Positions 24,486-32,672 of a stretch of DNA of 64,000 bases are shown here, piece after piece; the first letter of the stretch is position 1; every line of letters starts with the position of its first letter. Origin of the DNA: Amycolatopsis japonica. GTDB lineage: Bacteria > Actinomycetota > Actinomycetes > Mycobacteriales > Pseudonocardiaceae. The DNA is taken from positions 3,162,001-3,226,000 of the forward strand of contig NZ_CP008953.1 of the NCBI RefSeq assembly GCF_000732925.1. Reading direction: 5' to 3'. The position numbers were made by a program, and so were the translations under genes. The notes under the pieces are model-generated. The model was not told the DNA's origin. It worked only from the letters and a program-made list of their open reading frames with translations, and did no database searches.

Positions 24486-25121
24486 GTGAAGCCCTTTTCG
24501 TCGAGGCCGGCCGGATACACGATCGAAGAACTTTCCACGATCGTCGGCATGTCGGCGCGCAATATCCGGGCCCATCAGACGCGGGGTCTGCTCGCCCCGC
24601 CGGTCCGGCACGGCAGGTCCGCCTACTACGGCCCGGCCCATCTGCGGCGTCTGCGACGCATCACGATGCTGCAGAAACAGGGCTTCAACCTGGTTTCCAT
24701 CGCCGCGATGCTCGGAACGACCACAGTGGACCGCGCCGAGCGGCTGGACGCGGCGATGGCGGACATCGCCCGCGACCAGCCCGCCGTCGCCCGGTGCCTG
24801 GAACGCCACGGCGTGCTGGGCAGGGACGACACGGGAGCCCCGGCGGTCGTGCGTCCGTCCGTTTCGCGCGCGGTGACGGACCTCGCCGTGGCCGGGATCC
24901 CGCCCGTCGCCGCCCTGCGGTTCCTCGGGCAGTTCATGGACCGGGTCGCGCCCTTGGCCGGTGAACAGCTGGGCGCGCTGAAAGCTCAGACGGGAGGGGG
25001 CTCGGCGGCTCCTCGGGCCTGTTTCGCGGACCTTCTTGTAAGCGCTTTCAAGATCGCCGTGGAAAACGCGGCCGAGGTCACTTTCCCGGTCGGGGAGCCA
25101 GGGACCTGGCCGCCGGGGTGA
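24486..25121 (+). CDS. MerR-family transcriptional regulator
   Basis: 211 residues. The N-terminal MerR HTH is clear (GYTIEELSTIVGMSARNIRA, then RRLRRITMLQKQGF). The remaining effector domain carries no cysteine cluster typical of metal sensors. It probably bends a 19-bp-spaced promoter. It is divergent from the secreted phosphatase and convergent with the purple acid phosphatase. The inducer is unknown. GTG 24486 is the start. Confidence 0.85.
   Translation: MKPFSSRPAGYTIEELSTIVGMSARNIRAHQTRGLLAPPVRHGRSAYYGPAHLRRLRRITMLQKQGFNLVSIAAMLGTTTVDRAERLDAAMADIARDQPAVARCLERHGVLGRDDTGAPAVVRPSVSRAVTDLAVAGIPPVAALRFLGQFMDRVAPLAGEQLGALKAQTGGGSAAPRACFADLLVSAFKIAVENAAEVTFPVGEPGTWPPG
24719..24731. repeat. 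Near-copy of GTCCACWGTGGAC
   Basis: GACCACAGTGGAC, one substitution from the 13-mer. Again it is read in frame as T-T-V-D, with the rare codon ACA. Confidence 0.55.
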
Positions 25122-25134
25122 CCGCCGCCGCCGG

Positions 25135-26733
25135 TCAGGAACGCTGCACGATGATCTGGTCGACGAGGGTGCCGTCGGCGCTGATCGCGCGAACGTCCAT
25201 TTTGGGCGGTGTGGCGCCCGTCCCCGCGACGACGTCGACGGCGACCAGGCTGTAGCCGCGAAACCGGACCCGGGACCAGGTGACCTTCTTCGTGCGGTCC
25301 TGGCCGTCGCGTTCCGAGTACTTCATCGGGACGGGGGAGTCGTTGCTCGTCTCATGGCCGAGGTACGTGTCGGGCGCCGGGAACTCGGAGACGCTGCCGC
25401 CACCGCCGCCCGCGGTGATGTAGGTCGTCCCGTCCTTGACCGGATTGGTGGTCCCGCGCGAGGGCACCTTCTTGACGGCCTTGCCCGCCCGGATGGGGTC
25501 GGTGCGTTCGTAGATGTGGTTGTGGCCGTTGAGCACCAGGTCGACCTGGTACTTGTCGAACAACGGTGCCCAGTCCTTCTGCGCGCCGAGTTCGGCGCCG
25601 TTGGAATGGCACGTGGAATACGTGCACTGGTGGCAGTAGACGACGATGAAGTCGATCGTGGGGTCGGCGCGGAAGGCGGCGAGCGTCTTCCCGAGCCATT
25701 TGAGCTGCTTGCCCTTCGTGTAGTCCAGATTGGACGGACTGTTGTAGCAGACGTCGTTGCCGTCCAGGCTGATCATGCCGACGTTCTGATAGCGCCACGA
25801 GTAGATGCAGGTGGAGCCGTCCCAGGCGTTGTCCGGCATGGTGAAACGCGCCCGCACGCCGCCGTAACCGTCCGCGGAGTACCAGCCCTCCATTTCGTGG
25901 TTGCCGAGCGCCATCATCCACGGGATCCCGGCGGTGACCGGTTCGTTCTGCACGAAGAAGGAGTCCCAGAGCCGCGCGTCGTACTGGTCTTCCTCCGGAT
26001 GCCCGCCCTCGCCTTCGAGCGCGTAGCTCAGGTCGCCCATGGCGAGGTGGAAGGCCGGATCGAGACCCGCGATCAGGCTGCTGGTCGAGACGGCGTTGTA
26101 GCCGACGCCCTGGTCGCCGAAAGCGGTGAAGGTGAATGTGCCGTCGCCGCCCGGGGCGGGTGCGGTGCGGAAACTCGCCATCTCGCCGAGCCGGGCGGCG
26201 GGGTCGTAGCCCTCGTGTCCGACGACGTAGTAGTACGTGGTGTTGGGCAGGAGGCGGTCGATCCGGGCGTGGAGGTAGTACTGGGTGATCGACTTCGGGC
26301 TGTTCGGCGGGACCTCCTCGACCGGGTGCTGCCAGGACATCTGGCTGGTCAGCGCCCGGACCTCGGCCTGGATCGGCGGGCTGAAGTCGCCGGGAACAGT
26401 GCCGATCCGGATGAACGGCGCGGTCACCGCCGCCGGCACCTGCCAGGAGACGACGACCTGCTGGGACGGGTCGGCCCCGTAGGCGATATGCCGTCCGAAC
26501 GGCCGCAGCGCCGAACCGGCGACCTTGTCGGCGTTGAGCAGCACCATCGGCCCGGGGGAGGCCGCGGCCGCGCCCGGGAGCAGGACGCCGCCGGCGGCGA
26601 GTGCCGCGCCGCTCACCGCACCCACCCGGAACAGGGTCCGCCGCGAGTACTGATTGACGAACTTGTCGTGTTTCTCGGCCAAGCTGAGCCGACGATAGGC
26701 TTGGGACCTGCTGTTTCGGGGAGTTTCGGCCAT
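25135..26733 (-). CDS. Purple acid phosphatase / metallophosphoesterase, Tat-exported
   Basis: 532 residues. A twin-arginine signal (SRRTLFRVG, about 30-58) exports the folded enzyme. A fibronectin-like N-terminal domain (about 80-190) precedes the dinuclear metallophosphatase domain. Its metal motifs appear in order: FGDQG, GDLSYAL, GNHEMEG, YCHQ and GHNHIYERT. It releases phosphate from extracellular esters. The start ATG 26733 has no clear ribosome site. A 19-bp palindrome sits 10 bp upstream and overlaps the expected ribosome site region. Confidence 0.88.
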   Translation of the reverse strand: MAETPRNSRSQAYRRLSLAEKHDKFVNQYSRRTLFRVGAVSGAALAAGGVLLPGAAAASPGPMVLLNADKVAGSALRPFGRHIAYGADPSQQVVVSWQVPAAVTAPFIRIGTVPGDFSPPIQAEVRALTSQMSWQHPVEEVPPNSPKSITQYYLHARIDRLLPNTTYYYVVGHEGYDPAARLGEMASFRTAPAPGGDGTFTFTAFGDQGVGYNAVSTSSLIAGLDPAFHLAMGDLSYALEGEGGHPEEDQYDARLWDSFFVQNEPVTAGIPWMMALGNHEMEGWYSADGYGGVRARFTMPDNAWDGSTCIYSWRYQNVGMISLDGNDVCYNSPSNLDYTKGKQLKWLGKTLAAFRADPTIDFIVVYCHQCTYSTCHSNGAELGAQKDWAPLFDKYQVDLVLNGHNHIYERTDPIRAGKAVKKVPSRGTTNPVKDGTTYITAGGGGGSVSEFPAPDTYLGHETSNDSPVPMKYSERDGQDRTKKVTWSRVRFRGYSLVAVDVVAGTGATPPKMDVRAISADGTLVDQIIVQRS

Positions 26734-26742
26734 GAAATTGAA

Positions 26743-26761
26743 GTTAAGAAGGCTTCTTAAC
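26743..26761. promoter_or_regulatory. Palindrome GTTAAGAA-GGC-TTCTTAAC before phosphatase
   Basis: Perfect 8-bp arms with a 3-bp centre, 10 bp upstream of the purple acid phosphatase start. This could be an operator over the translation start region or an RNA hairpin that blocks ribosome binding. Confidence 0.55.
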
Positions 26762-26843
26762 TAAGTCAAGAGGCCGATGGTCGTTGGATGACCGGCTGCA
26801 TGGAACCGTGCAAGTGACTTCGGGCATAGGGGACTTTGTGCCC

Positions 26844-26954
26844 GAACGGCGATCACCCGTGATCAGACGGCGCACACACGTGATTGGACAGCGATCATGC
26901 GTGATCAGGCGGCGATCATCGTGATCGCCGCTCAATCACGGGTGATCGCCGTTC
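26844..26954. repeat. Long hairpin with GTGATC-rich arms (type D)
   Basis: GAACGGCGATCACCCGTGAT (26844-26863) is perfectly complementary to 26935-26954. The loop holds further GATCA/TGATC and CGTGATTG/CAATCACG pairs. It lies just after the small ACT-like gene (minus strand) and may terminate it. Confidence 0.75.
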
Positions 26955-26982
26955 AATCACGTGAGTTGCGGGTTTGGGACGG

Positions 26983-27252
26983 TCAGACCAGTTCGGCCGA
27001 GACGACGGAGGTCAGGTCGCGCAGCCGGTTCAGCAGGGGTTCGACCTCGGCGGCGTCGATCAGGACGGCGCAGGTCATGGTGCTTTCCCGGACGCCGTCG
27101 CGGACGTCGACGGACAGGTCGTGGACCAGGCAGCCGAGCGCCTCGAGCAGGCCGGGGATCTGTTCGACGCCGCCGACGAAGTACGTGGCGATCCGGCGAC
27201 GGACCAGCATGGACGAGCGAGGGGCGGGAACCTGGAAAGCGGTGATCGACAT
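26983..27252 (-). CDS. Small ACT-like/ferredoxin-fold protein of unknown function
   Basis: 89 residues (MSITAFQVPAPRSSMLVRRR start) with a beta-alpha-beta-beta-alpha-beta pattern resembling an ACT or PII-like ligand-binding unit (IPGLLEALGCLVHDLSVDV; MTCAVLIDAAEVEPLLNRLR). I do not recognise the family. ATG 27252 has GGAG 6 nt upstream, which decides against longer versions. It follows the glpK-hemerythrin gene on the same strand after a 160-bp gap, so it may be co-transcribed. Confidence 0.6.
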   Translation of the reverse strand: MSITAFQVPAPRSSMLVRRRIATYFVGGVEQIPGLLEALGCLVHDLSVDVRDGVRESTMTCAVLIDAAEVEPLLNRLRDLTSVVSAELV

Positions 27253-27412
27253 CGTGGTCTCCGAAGGCGGGAAAACGTACAGGCCATGGAGGGCCAGGTC
27301 CCGGGAGATGCCCCGTATCGAGGGGTCGCCGGAATGCGCGCCGGCGACCTGGTTCAGCCGGCGCGCTTGACTACGAGTCGGGTCCAGCGGCGCACGGCGA
27401 CAGGCTAGCACG

Positions 27413-29365
27413 TCACGAGAGGCGCAGCCGAGAACCTTGCTCGCGGACGTGCGCGGCGGAGCCGCAGCCGAGGTCCAGCTGCCGCTGCCGCTCGGCGACG
27501 AACGCCCGGCCGAGGCCGGTGCGATCCGAAGTGGACAGTGTGCGCCGGAGTTCGTTCAGCAACCCGCGTTCCTCCGCGCGGATATGCGCGTCGACCGAAT
27601 TCTCCAGCGCTGCCAACGCCTTCTCGGAGTCGGCGGACTCCAGCACGGCCAGTAGTTCGTCCGCGAGCCCGCTCTCCGTCGCATCGGGACGGACGATCCG
27701 CTCCGTCGCGGTCGCATGGGCGACCAGAGACGCCGAGAGCTCCGCGATCAGCGCCGGACGGTCGGCCTCGTCGTTGCGGAGGTCGCGGAACAGCTGTTCG
27801 ATCCGGCGGTGATCGGCCAGGACGACCTCGACCAGGTCGGAACCCGGGGGAGCGGCCGTCGGGCCGGGACGCATCCAGCCGAACGTCAGCTCCACGGCCT
27901 GACGCCAGTGCGAGTACTCACTGTCGCGGCGGGCGGGGTCCATCGTCGGCAGCCATTGCCCGGCGCGATGCCAGTTCCGCCGCAGACCCTCCAGGTCCGG
28001 CCAGTAACCGACCGACAAACCGGCCGCGTACGCCGCGCCCAGCGACACCGTCTCGGCGACCATCGGGCGCACCACCGGCACGTCGAGGACGTCGGCGACG
28101 AACTGCATCAGCAGGTTGTCGGCGGTCATCCCGCCGTCCACCTTGAGCGTCGACAGTGCGAGCCCGGAGTCGGCGTTCATCGCGTCGACCACTTCGCGGG
28201 TCTGCCAGCCCGTCGCCTCCAGCACGGCCCTGGCCAGATGCCCCTTGGTGATGTACGACGTCAGCCCGGCGATCACGCCGCGCGCCTCGCTGTGCCAGTG
28301 CGGCGCGAACAGGCCGGAGAAGGCGGGCACGATGTAGCAGCCGCCGTTGTCCTCGACCGTCCTCGCCAGCGTCTCGATCTCGGGCGCGCTGCCGATCAGT
28401 TCGAGCCCGTCGCGGAACCACTGCACCAGCGAACCGGTGACCGCGATCGACCCTTCGAGCGCGTACACGGCGGGCTCGTCGCCGATCTTGAAGCCGACGG
28501 TGGTCAGCATGCCGTGCGCCGAGAGCACCGGCGTCGGACCGGTGTTGAGCAGCAGGAAGCTGCCGGTTCCATACGTGCACTTCGCCTCGCCGGGTGCGAA
28601 GCAGGTCTGGCCGAACAGCGCCGCCTGCTGATCGCCGAGCGCCGCCGCGATCCGGATGCCGGGAACCACCCGCGACGTCGTCCCGTACACCTCGGTCGAC
28701 GGGCGGATCTCCGGCAGCATCGCGCGCGGGACGTCGAAGAACTCCAGCAGTTCGTCGTCCCACGACAGCGTGCGCAGGTTCATCAGCATGGTGCGCGAGG
28801 CGTTGGTGACGTCGGTGACGTGGACGCCGCCCTCGGGTCCGCCGGTCAGGTTCCAGATCAGCCAGCTCTCCACCGTCCCGAACAGGACGTCGCCGCGTTC
28901 GGCGCGTTCCCGCAGGCCAGGGGTCCGTTCGAGCATCCATCGGATCCGCGGCGCGGAGAAGTACGTGGCCAGCGGCAGCCCGCACAGCCGCCGGACACGA
29001 TCGGCGCCCGGCTCGCGGGCGAGGTGTTCGAGCATCGCGTCGGTGCGGGTGTCCTGCCAGACGATCGCCCGCCCGACCGGGTTGCCGGTGTGCCGGTCCC
29101 ACAGCACCGTCGTCTCGCGCTGGTTCGCGATGCCGAGGCCGACCACCTGCCCGGCATCGATGCCTGCGTCGGCCAGCGCCTGCGGCACGATCCGGCCGAC
29201 GTTGCGCCAGATCTCCGTCGCGTCGTGCTCGACCCAGCCCGGCCGCGGGAAATGCTGCTGGTGTTCGCGCTGCGCGACCGACACCAGCCTGCCGCGCGCG
29301 TCGAACAGGATGCACCGTGTCGAGGTGGTGCCCTGGTCGATCGACATCACGTAGCGCTGGACCAC
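27413..29365 (-). CDS. Glycerol kinase fused to C-terminal hemerythrin-like domain
   Basis: 650 residues. Residues 1-505 are a full-length FGGY glycerol kinase: [15 protein letters not shown] phosphate motif, substrate region [13 protein letters not shown], and [12 protein letters not shown] adenosine motif. Residues about 515-625 form a helical bundle with [22 protein letters not shown] and [11 protein letters not shown], a hemerythrin/HHE cation-binding pattern. The helix-3 histidine expected in HHE proteins is not seen. GTG 29365 has GGAGG 7 nt upstream and lies 13 bp after the iclR-type regulator. A canonical glycerol kinase is at 31132, so this may be a redox- or iron-tuned second kinase. 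Confidence 0.85.
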   Translation of the reverse strand: MVQRYVMSIDQGTTSTRCILFDARGRLVSVAQREHQQHFPRPGWVEHDATEIWRNVGRIVPQALADAGIDAGQVVGLGIANQRETTVLWDRHTGNPVGRAIVWQDTRTDAMLEHLAREPGADRVRRLCGLPLATYFSAPRIRWMLERTPGLRERAERGDVLFGTVESWLIWNLTGGPEGGVHVTDVTNASRTMLMNLRTLSWDDELLEFFDVPRAMLPEIRPSTEVYGTTSRVVPGIRIAAALGDQQAALFGQTCFAPGEAKCTYGTGSFLLLNTGPTPVLSAHGMLTTVGFKIGDEPAVYALEGSIAVTGSLVQWFRDGLELIGSAPEIETLARTVEDNGGCYIVPAFSGLFAPHWHSEARGVIAGLTSYITKGHLARAVLEATGWQTREVVDAMNADSGLALSTLKVDGGMTADNLLMQFVADVLDVPVVRPMVAETVSLGAAYAAGLSVGYWPDLEGLRRNWHRAGQWLPTMDPARRDSEYSHWRQAVELTFGWMRPGPTAAPPGSDLVEVVLADHRRIEQLFRDLRNDEADRPALIAELSASLVAHATATERIVRPDATESGLADELLAVLESADSEKALAALENSVDAHIRAEERGLLNELRRTLSTSDRTGLGRAFVAERQRQLDLGCGSAAHVREQGSRLRLS

Positions 29366-29378
29366 GCGAGCACCTCCA

Positions 29379-30146
29379 TCACCATCGGGACGCGCCGAGA
29401 TCGCGGGAAACCGCCCGTGCCGCGTCGCGCACGTGGCCGAGCAGCCGCGGGATCGGGCTGCCGTCGGCTTCACAGATCCGTTCCGCCGCGCCGGAGACCC
29501 CGATCGCGCCGACCACGATGCCGCCGTGGCCGCGGATCGGCGCGGCTATCCCGGCCTCGCCGGTGATCATCTCGCCGTTCTCGCTCGCCCAGCCCGCCTC
29601 GCGCACCTTGCCGCAGGCGCGTTTGATCGCGGTCTGGGTGACCAGGGTCCGGCGGGTGTAGGCCTCCGGTCCGCCGGTGCGCAACGATGCCACGAGACCG
29701 GTGTCGTAGGCCAGAAGGACTTTCCCGAGCGCCGTCGCGTGCAACGGCAGAAGCGTGCCGACGTCGAGCGTCTGCAGGCTGTCGTCGGGCCGGAACACGT
29801 GGTGCACCACCAGGACCCGGCCCTCCAGCGGCGCGCCGATGCGGACGGCCTCACCGCTGCGCGCGGCCAGCGCGTCGGCCCAGTTGATCGCGCGGGAGCG
29901 GAGTTCGTTGACGTCGAGGTAGCTCGTGCCGAGGTGCAGGAGCGCCGCGCCCAGTTGGTATTTCCCGGTGTCGCGGTCTTGTTCGACAAAGCCGACCCCT
30001 TGCAGGGTACGGAGGATCCCGTGCGCCGTTCCCTTGGCGAGTTCGAGGGAATCGGCGATCTCGCCGACCCCGAGACGGCCTGAACCGCGCGCCAGCAACC
30101 GCAGGATCGCGGCGGCGCGCTCGATGGACTGGATCGGACCGGGCAC
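29379..30146 (-). CDS. gylR: IclR-family regulator of glycerol metabolism (GylR-like)
   Basis: 255 residues. The N-terminal winged HTH ([40 protein letters not shown]) and C-terminal IclR effector domain ([13 protein letters not shown]) are both complete. It is divergent from glpF-glpK-glpD, as GylR is from gylCAB in Streptomyces, and is followed by the glpK-HHE gene. Two copies of TTCGACA-A-TGTCGAA-type operators lie upstream. GylR senses glycerol-3-phosphate in Streptomyces, and the same role here is inference. GTG 30146 is preferred as the start. Confidence 0.82.
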   Translation of the reverse strand: MPGPIQSIERAAAILRLLARGSGRLGVGEIADSLELAKGTAHGILRTLQGVGFVEQDRDTGKYQLGAALLHLGTSYLDVNELRSRAINWADALAARSGEAVRIGAPLEGRVLVVHHVFRPDDSLQTLDVGTLLPLHATALGKVLLAYDTGLVASLRTGGPEAYTRRTLVTQTAIKRACGKVREAGWASENGEMITGEAGIAAPIRGHGGIVVGAIGVSGAAERICEADGSPIPRLLGHVRDAARAVSRDLGASRW

Positions 30147-30174
30147 GGCCCAACCGTAGCCCGACCGGCCCTGA

Positions 30175-30189
30175 TTCGACAATGTCGAA
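30175..30189. promoter_or_regulatory. IclR operator O1 (TTCGACAATGTCGAA)
   Basis: Perfect 15-bp palindrome in the gap between gylR and glpF. It is centred 30 bp (about three helical turns) from O2, consistent with cooperative binding by an IclR-family tetramer. Confidence 0.65.
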
Positions 30190-30204
30190 CATCGTCTTCA
30201 GCCG

Positions 30205-30219
30205 TTCGACAATGCCGAC
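30205..30219. promoter_or_regulatory. IclR operator O2 (imperfect copy)
   Basis: TTCGACAATGCCGAC matches O1 at 13 of 15 positions. It ends 9 bp upstream of the candidate -35 at 30229. Confidence 0.55.
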
Positions 30220-30228
30220 CGGCGTCCG

Positions 30229-30257
30229 TTGACCCCGCGTTTCCGCGAACTTAACTT
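30229..30257 (+). promoter_or_regulatory. Candidate glpF-glpK-glpD promoter
   Basis: TTGACC (30229-30234), a 17-bp spacer, then TAACTT (30252-30257). It lies about 40 bp upstream of the glpF start and next to the two operators. Confidence 0.45.
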
Positions 30258-30297
30258 CGGCCTCAACAGGGCAACGGTGTCCTTTGTGGAGGAAGCA

Positions 30298-31119
30298 ATG
30301 GTGCGAAACCTCAAGGCTCGCGGACTGGCGGGCGAACTGGCGGCGGAGTTCGTCGGGACGATGATCCTCATCCTGTTCGGCTGCGGGGTGGTGGCCCAAG
30401 TCGTCGCCGCGGGCATCGGGGACCACGACAGCATCGCGTGGGCGTGGGGAATCGGTGTCACGCTGGGTATCTACGTGGCTTCACGGATCAGCGGCGCGCA
30501 TCTGAACCCCGCCATCACCGTGGCACTCGCGGTGTTCAAGGGCTTCTCGTGGCGCAAGGTCGCCCCGTATGCCTTGGCGCAGACCGCCGGCGCGTTCCTC
30601 GCCGCGCTGCTGGTGCGCTGGAACTACACCGAGGTGCTCAACGCCGCGGACCCCGGCCTGACGATCAAGACGCAGGGCGTGTTCTCCACTCTTCCGGGTA
30701 ACGGAACCCTGCCGGTGGGTGACTGGGGCGCCTTCCGCGACCAGATCATCGGCACCGCGATCCTGGCTCTGGTGATCTTCGCCATCACCGACCTCCGCAA
30801 CACCGCGCCTGCCGCGAATCTCGCGCCCGTGGTCGTCGGTTTCCTCGTGGTCGCCATCGGCATGGCCTGGGGCACCAACGCCGGCTACGCGATCAATCCC
30901 GCCCGCGACTTCGGCCCGCGCCTGATGTCCTGGCTCACCGGCTACGACACCGCGTTCACCGATCAATACGGCTATCCCTACTGGTGGATCCCGATCGTGG
31001 CGCCGGTGATCGGCGCGGTGATCGGCGGGGCGATCTACAAGTTCTTCATCGAGCGTTACCTGCCCGCCGAACCGGCACCGGAAGCCTTGCCCGCCAAGGA
31101 CATCGAGCGCGTTTCCTAA
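30298..31119 (+). CDS. glpF: Glycerol facilitator (aquaglyceroporin)
   Basis: 273-residue MIP-family channel with six helices and both NPA loops (GAHLNPAITVAL; GYAINPARDFGPR). The Asp after the second NPA is the aquaglyceroporin marker, so glycerol passage is expected. ATG 30298 has GGAGGA 4 nt upstream. It is the first gene of a three-gene operon with glpK (12-bp gap) and glpD, equivalent to gylC of Streptomyces. Confidence 0.92.
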   Translation: MVRNLKARGLAGELAAEFVGTMILILFGCGVVAQVVAAGIGDHDSIAWAWGIGVTLGIYVASRISGAHLNPAITVALAVFKGFSWRKVAPYALAQTAGAFLAALLVRWNYTEVLNAADPGLTIKTQGVFSTLPGNGTLPVGDWGAFRDQIIGTAILALVIFAITDLRNTAPAANLAPVVVGFLVVAIGMAWGTNAGYAINPARDFGPRLMSWLTGYDTAFTDQYGYPYWWIPIVAPVIGAVIGGAIYKFFIERYLPAEPAPEALPAKDIERVS

Positions 31120-31131
31120 GGAGAGAAACCC

Positions 31132-32649
31132 ATGTCTGATTACATCGGCGCCGTCGACCAGGGCACCACCAGCACGCGTTTCATGATCTTCGACCACGGC
31201 GGCAACGAGATCGCCCGCCACCAGCTCGAGCACGAGCAGATCCTCCCCAAGCCGGGCTGGGTCGAGCACGACGCCACCGAGATCTGGGAGCGGACCCGCT
31301 CGGTCATCGCCACCGCGCTCAACAAGGCGAAGCTGACCGCCGCCGACCTCGCGTCGCTCGGCATCACCAACCAGCGTGAGACCACCGTCGTGTGGAACCG
31401 CCGCACCGGGCGGCCGTACTGCAACGCCATCGTGTGGCAGGACACCCGCACCGACCGGATCGCCTCGGCGCTCGAACGCGAGGGCAAGGGCGACGTCATC
31501 CGGCGGAAGGCCGGTCTGCCGCCCGCCACCTACTTCTCCGGCGGCAAGCTGCAGTGGATCCTGGAGAACGTCGAGGGCGTCCGCGAAGACGCCGAAAAGG
31601 GTGACGCGCTCTTCGGCACCACCGACAGCTGGCTCATCTGGAACCTCACCGGCGGGCCCGACGGCGGCGTGCACGTGACGGATCCGACCAACGCGTCGCG
31701 CACCATGCTCATGGACCTGGAAACACTGGAGTGGGACGACGAACTGCTGTCGTTCTTCGGTGTCCCCAAGCAGATGCTGCCGTCGATCGCGCCGTCGTCG
31801 AACAACGGCCGCTTCGGCGTGACCCGCGCGGACGGCCCGCTCGGCGGCGAGGTCGCCATCACCGGCGTGCTCGGCGACCAGCAGGCGGCGACCGTCGGCC
31901 AGGTGTGCTTCCGCCCCGGCGAGGCCAAGAACACTTACGGCACCGGAAACTTCCTGCTCCTCAACACCGGGCACGAGGTCGTGCGGTCGAAGCACGGGCT
32001 GCTCACGACGCTGGCCTACCAGTTCGGTGACGAGAAGCCGGTGTACGCGCTGGAAGGCTCCATCGCCGTCACGGGTTCCGCCGTGCAGTGGCTGCGCGAC
32101 CAGCTGGGCATCATCAGCGGCGCGTCCCAGAGCGAGAGCCTCGCGCGCCAGGTCGAGGACAACGGCGGCGTCTACTTCGTCCCCGCGTTCTCCGGGCTTT
32201 TCGCCCCGTACTGGCGTTCCGACGCCCGCGGCGCGATCGTCGGCCTCACCCGCGCCACCACCAACGCGCATCTGGCGCGGGCGACCCTCGAAGCGATCTG
32301 CTACCAGACCCGCGACGTCGTCGAGGCCATGCAGAACGACTCCGGCGTCACGCTCGACGTGTTGCGTGTGGACGGTGGCGTGACCGCCAACGAACTCTGC
32401 ATGCAGCTGCAGGCCGACATCCTCGGCGTGCCGGTGTCGAAGCCGGTCGTCGCCGAGACCACCGCGCTCGGTGCCGCCTACGCGGCCGGGCTCGCCGTCG
32501 GGTTCTGGAAGAGCACCGACGAGCTGGAACAGAACTGGAACGAGGACAAGCGCTGGGAGCCGTCGTGGACGGACGAACAGCGCGCCGAGGGCTACGCGGG
32601 CTGGCAGAAGGCCGTCGGCCGCACGCTCGACTGGGTCGAGGTCGAGTGA
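31132..32649 (+). CDS. glpK: Glycerol kinase
   Basis: 505-residue FGGY kinase of standard length without any C-terminal extension. [31 protein letters not shown] and [14 protein letters not shown] mark the phosphate, glycerol and adenosine regions. It converts glycerol to glycerol-3-phosphate with ATP in the cytoplasm. A ribosome site GGAGAG is 7 nt upstream. It is the middle gene of glpF-glpK-glpD, and a second, fused glycerol kinase lies 1.8 kb away on the other strand. Confidence 0.94.
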   Translation: MSDYIGAVDQGTTSTRFMIFDHGGNEIARHQLEHEQILPKPGWVEHDATEIWERTRSVIATALNKAKLTAADLASLGITNQRETTVVWNRRTGRPYCNAIVWQDTRTDRIASALEREGKGDVIRRKAGLPPATYFSGGKLQWILENVEGVREDAEKGDALFGTTDSWLIWNLTGGPDGGVHVTDPTNASRTMLMDLETLEWDDELLSFFGVPKQMLPSIAPSSNNGRFGVTRADGPLGGEVAITGVLGDQQAATVGQVCFRPGEAKNTYGTGNFLLLNTGHEVVRSKHGLLTTLAYQFGDEKPVYALEGSIAVTGSAVQWLRDQLGIISGASQSESLARQVEDNGGVYFVPAFSGLFAPYWRSDARGAIVGLTRATTNAHLARATLEAICYQTRDVVEAMQNDSGVTLDVLRVDGGVTANELCMQLQADILGVPVSKPVVAETTALGAAYAAGLAVGFWKSTDELEQNWNEDKRWEPSWTDEQRAEGYAGWQKAVGRTLDWVEVE

Positions 32650-32672
32650 GCCCGATGAACAGGAGGAACAAG

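Noticed and set aside
27413..29365. The glpK-HHE gene as a pseudogene or misassembled fusion
   Set aside because: The frame is continuous with a good ribosome site, kinase motifs are intact, and the C-terminal part has coherent helices and ligand residues.
32655..32672. ATG 32655 as the glpD start
   Set aside because: The strong AGGAGG lies downstream of it, 6 nt before GTG 32673.
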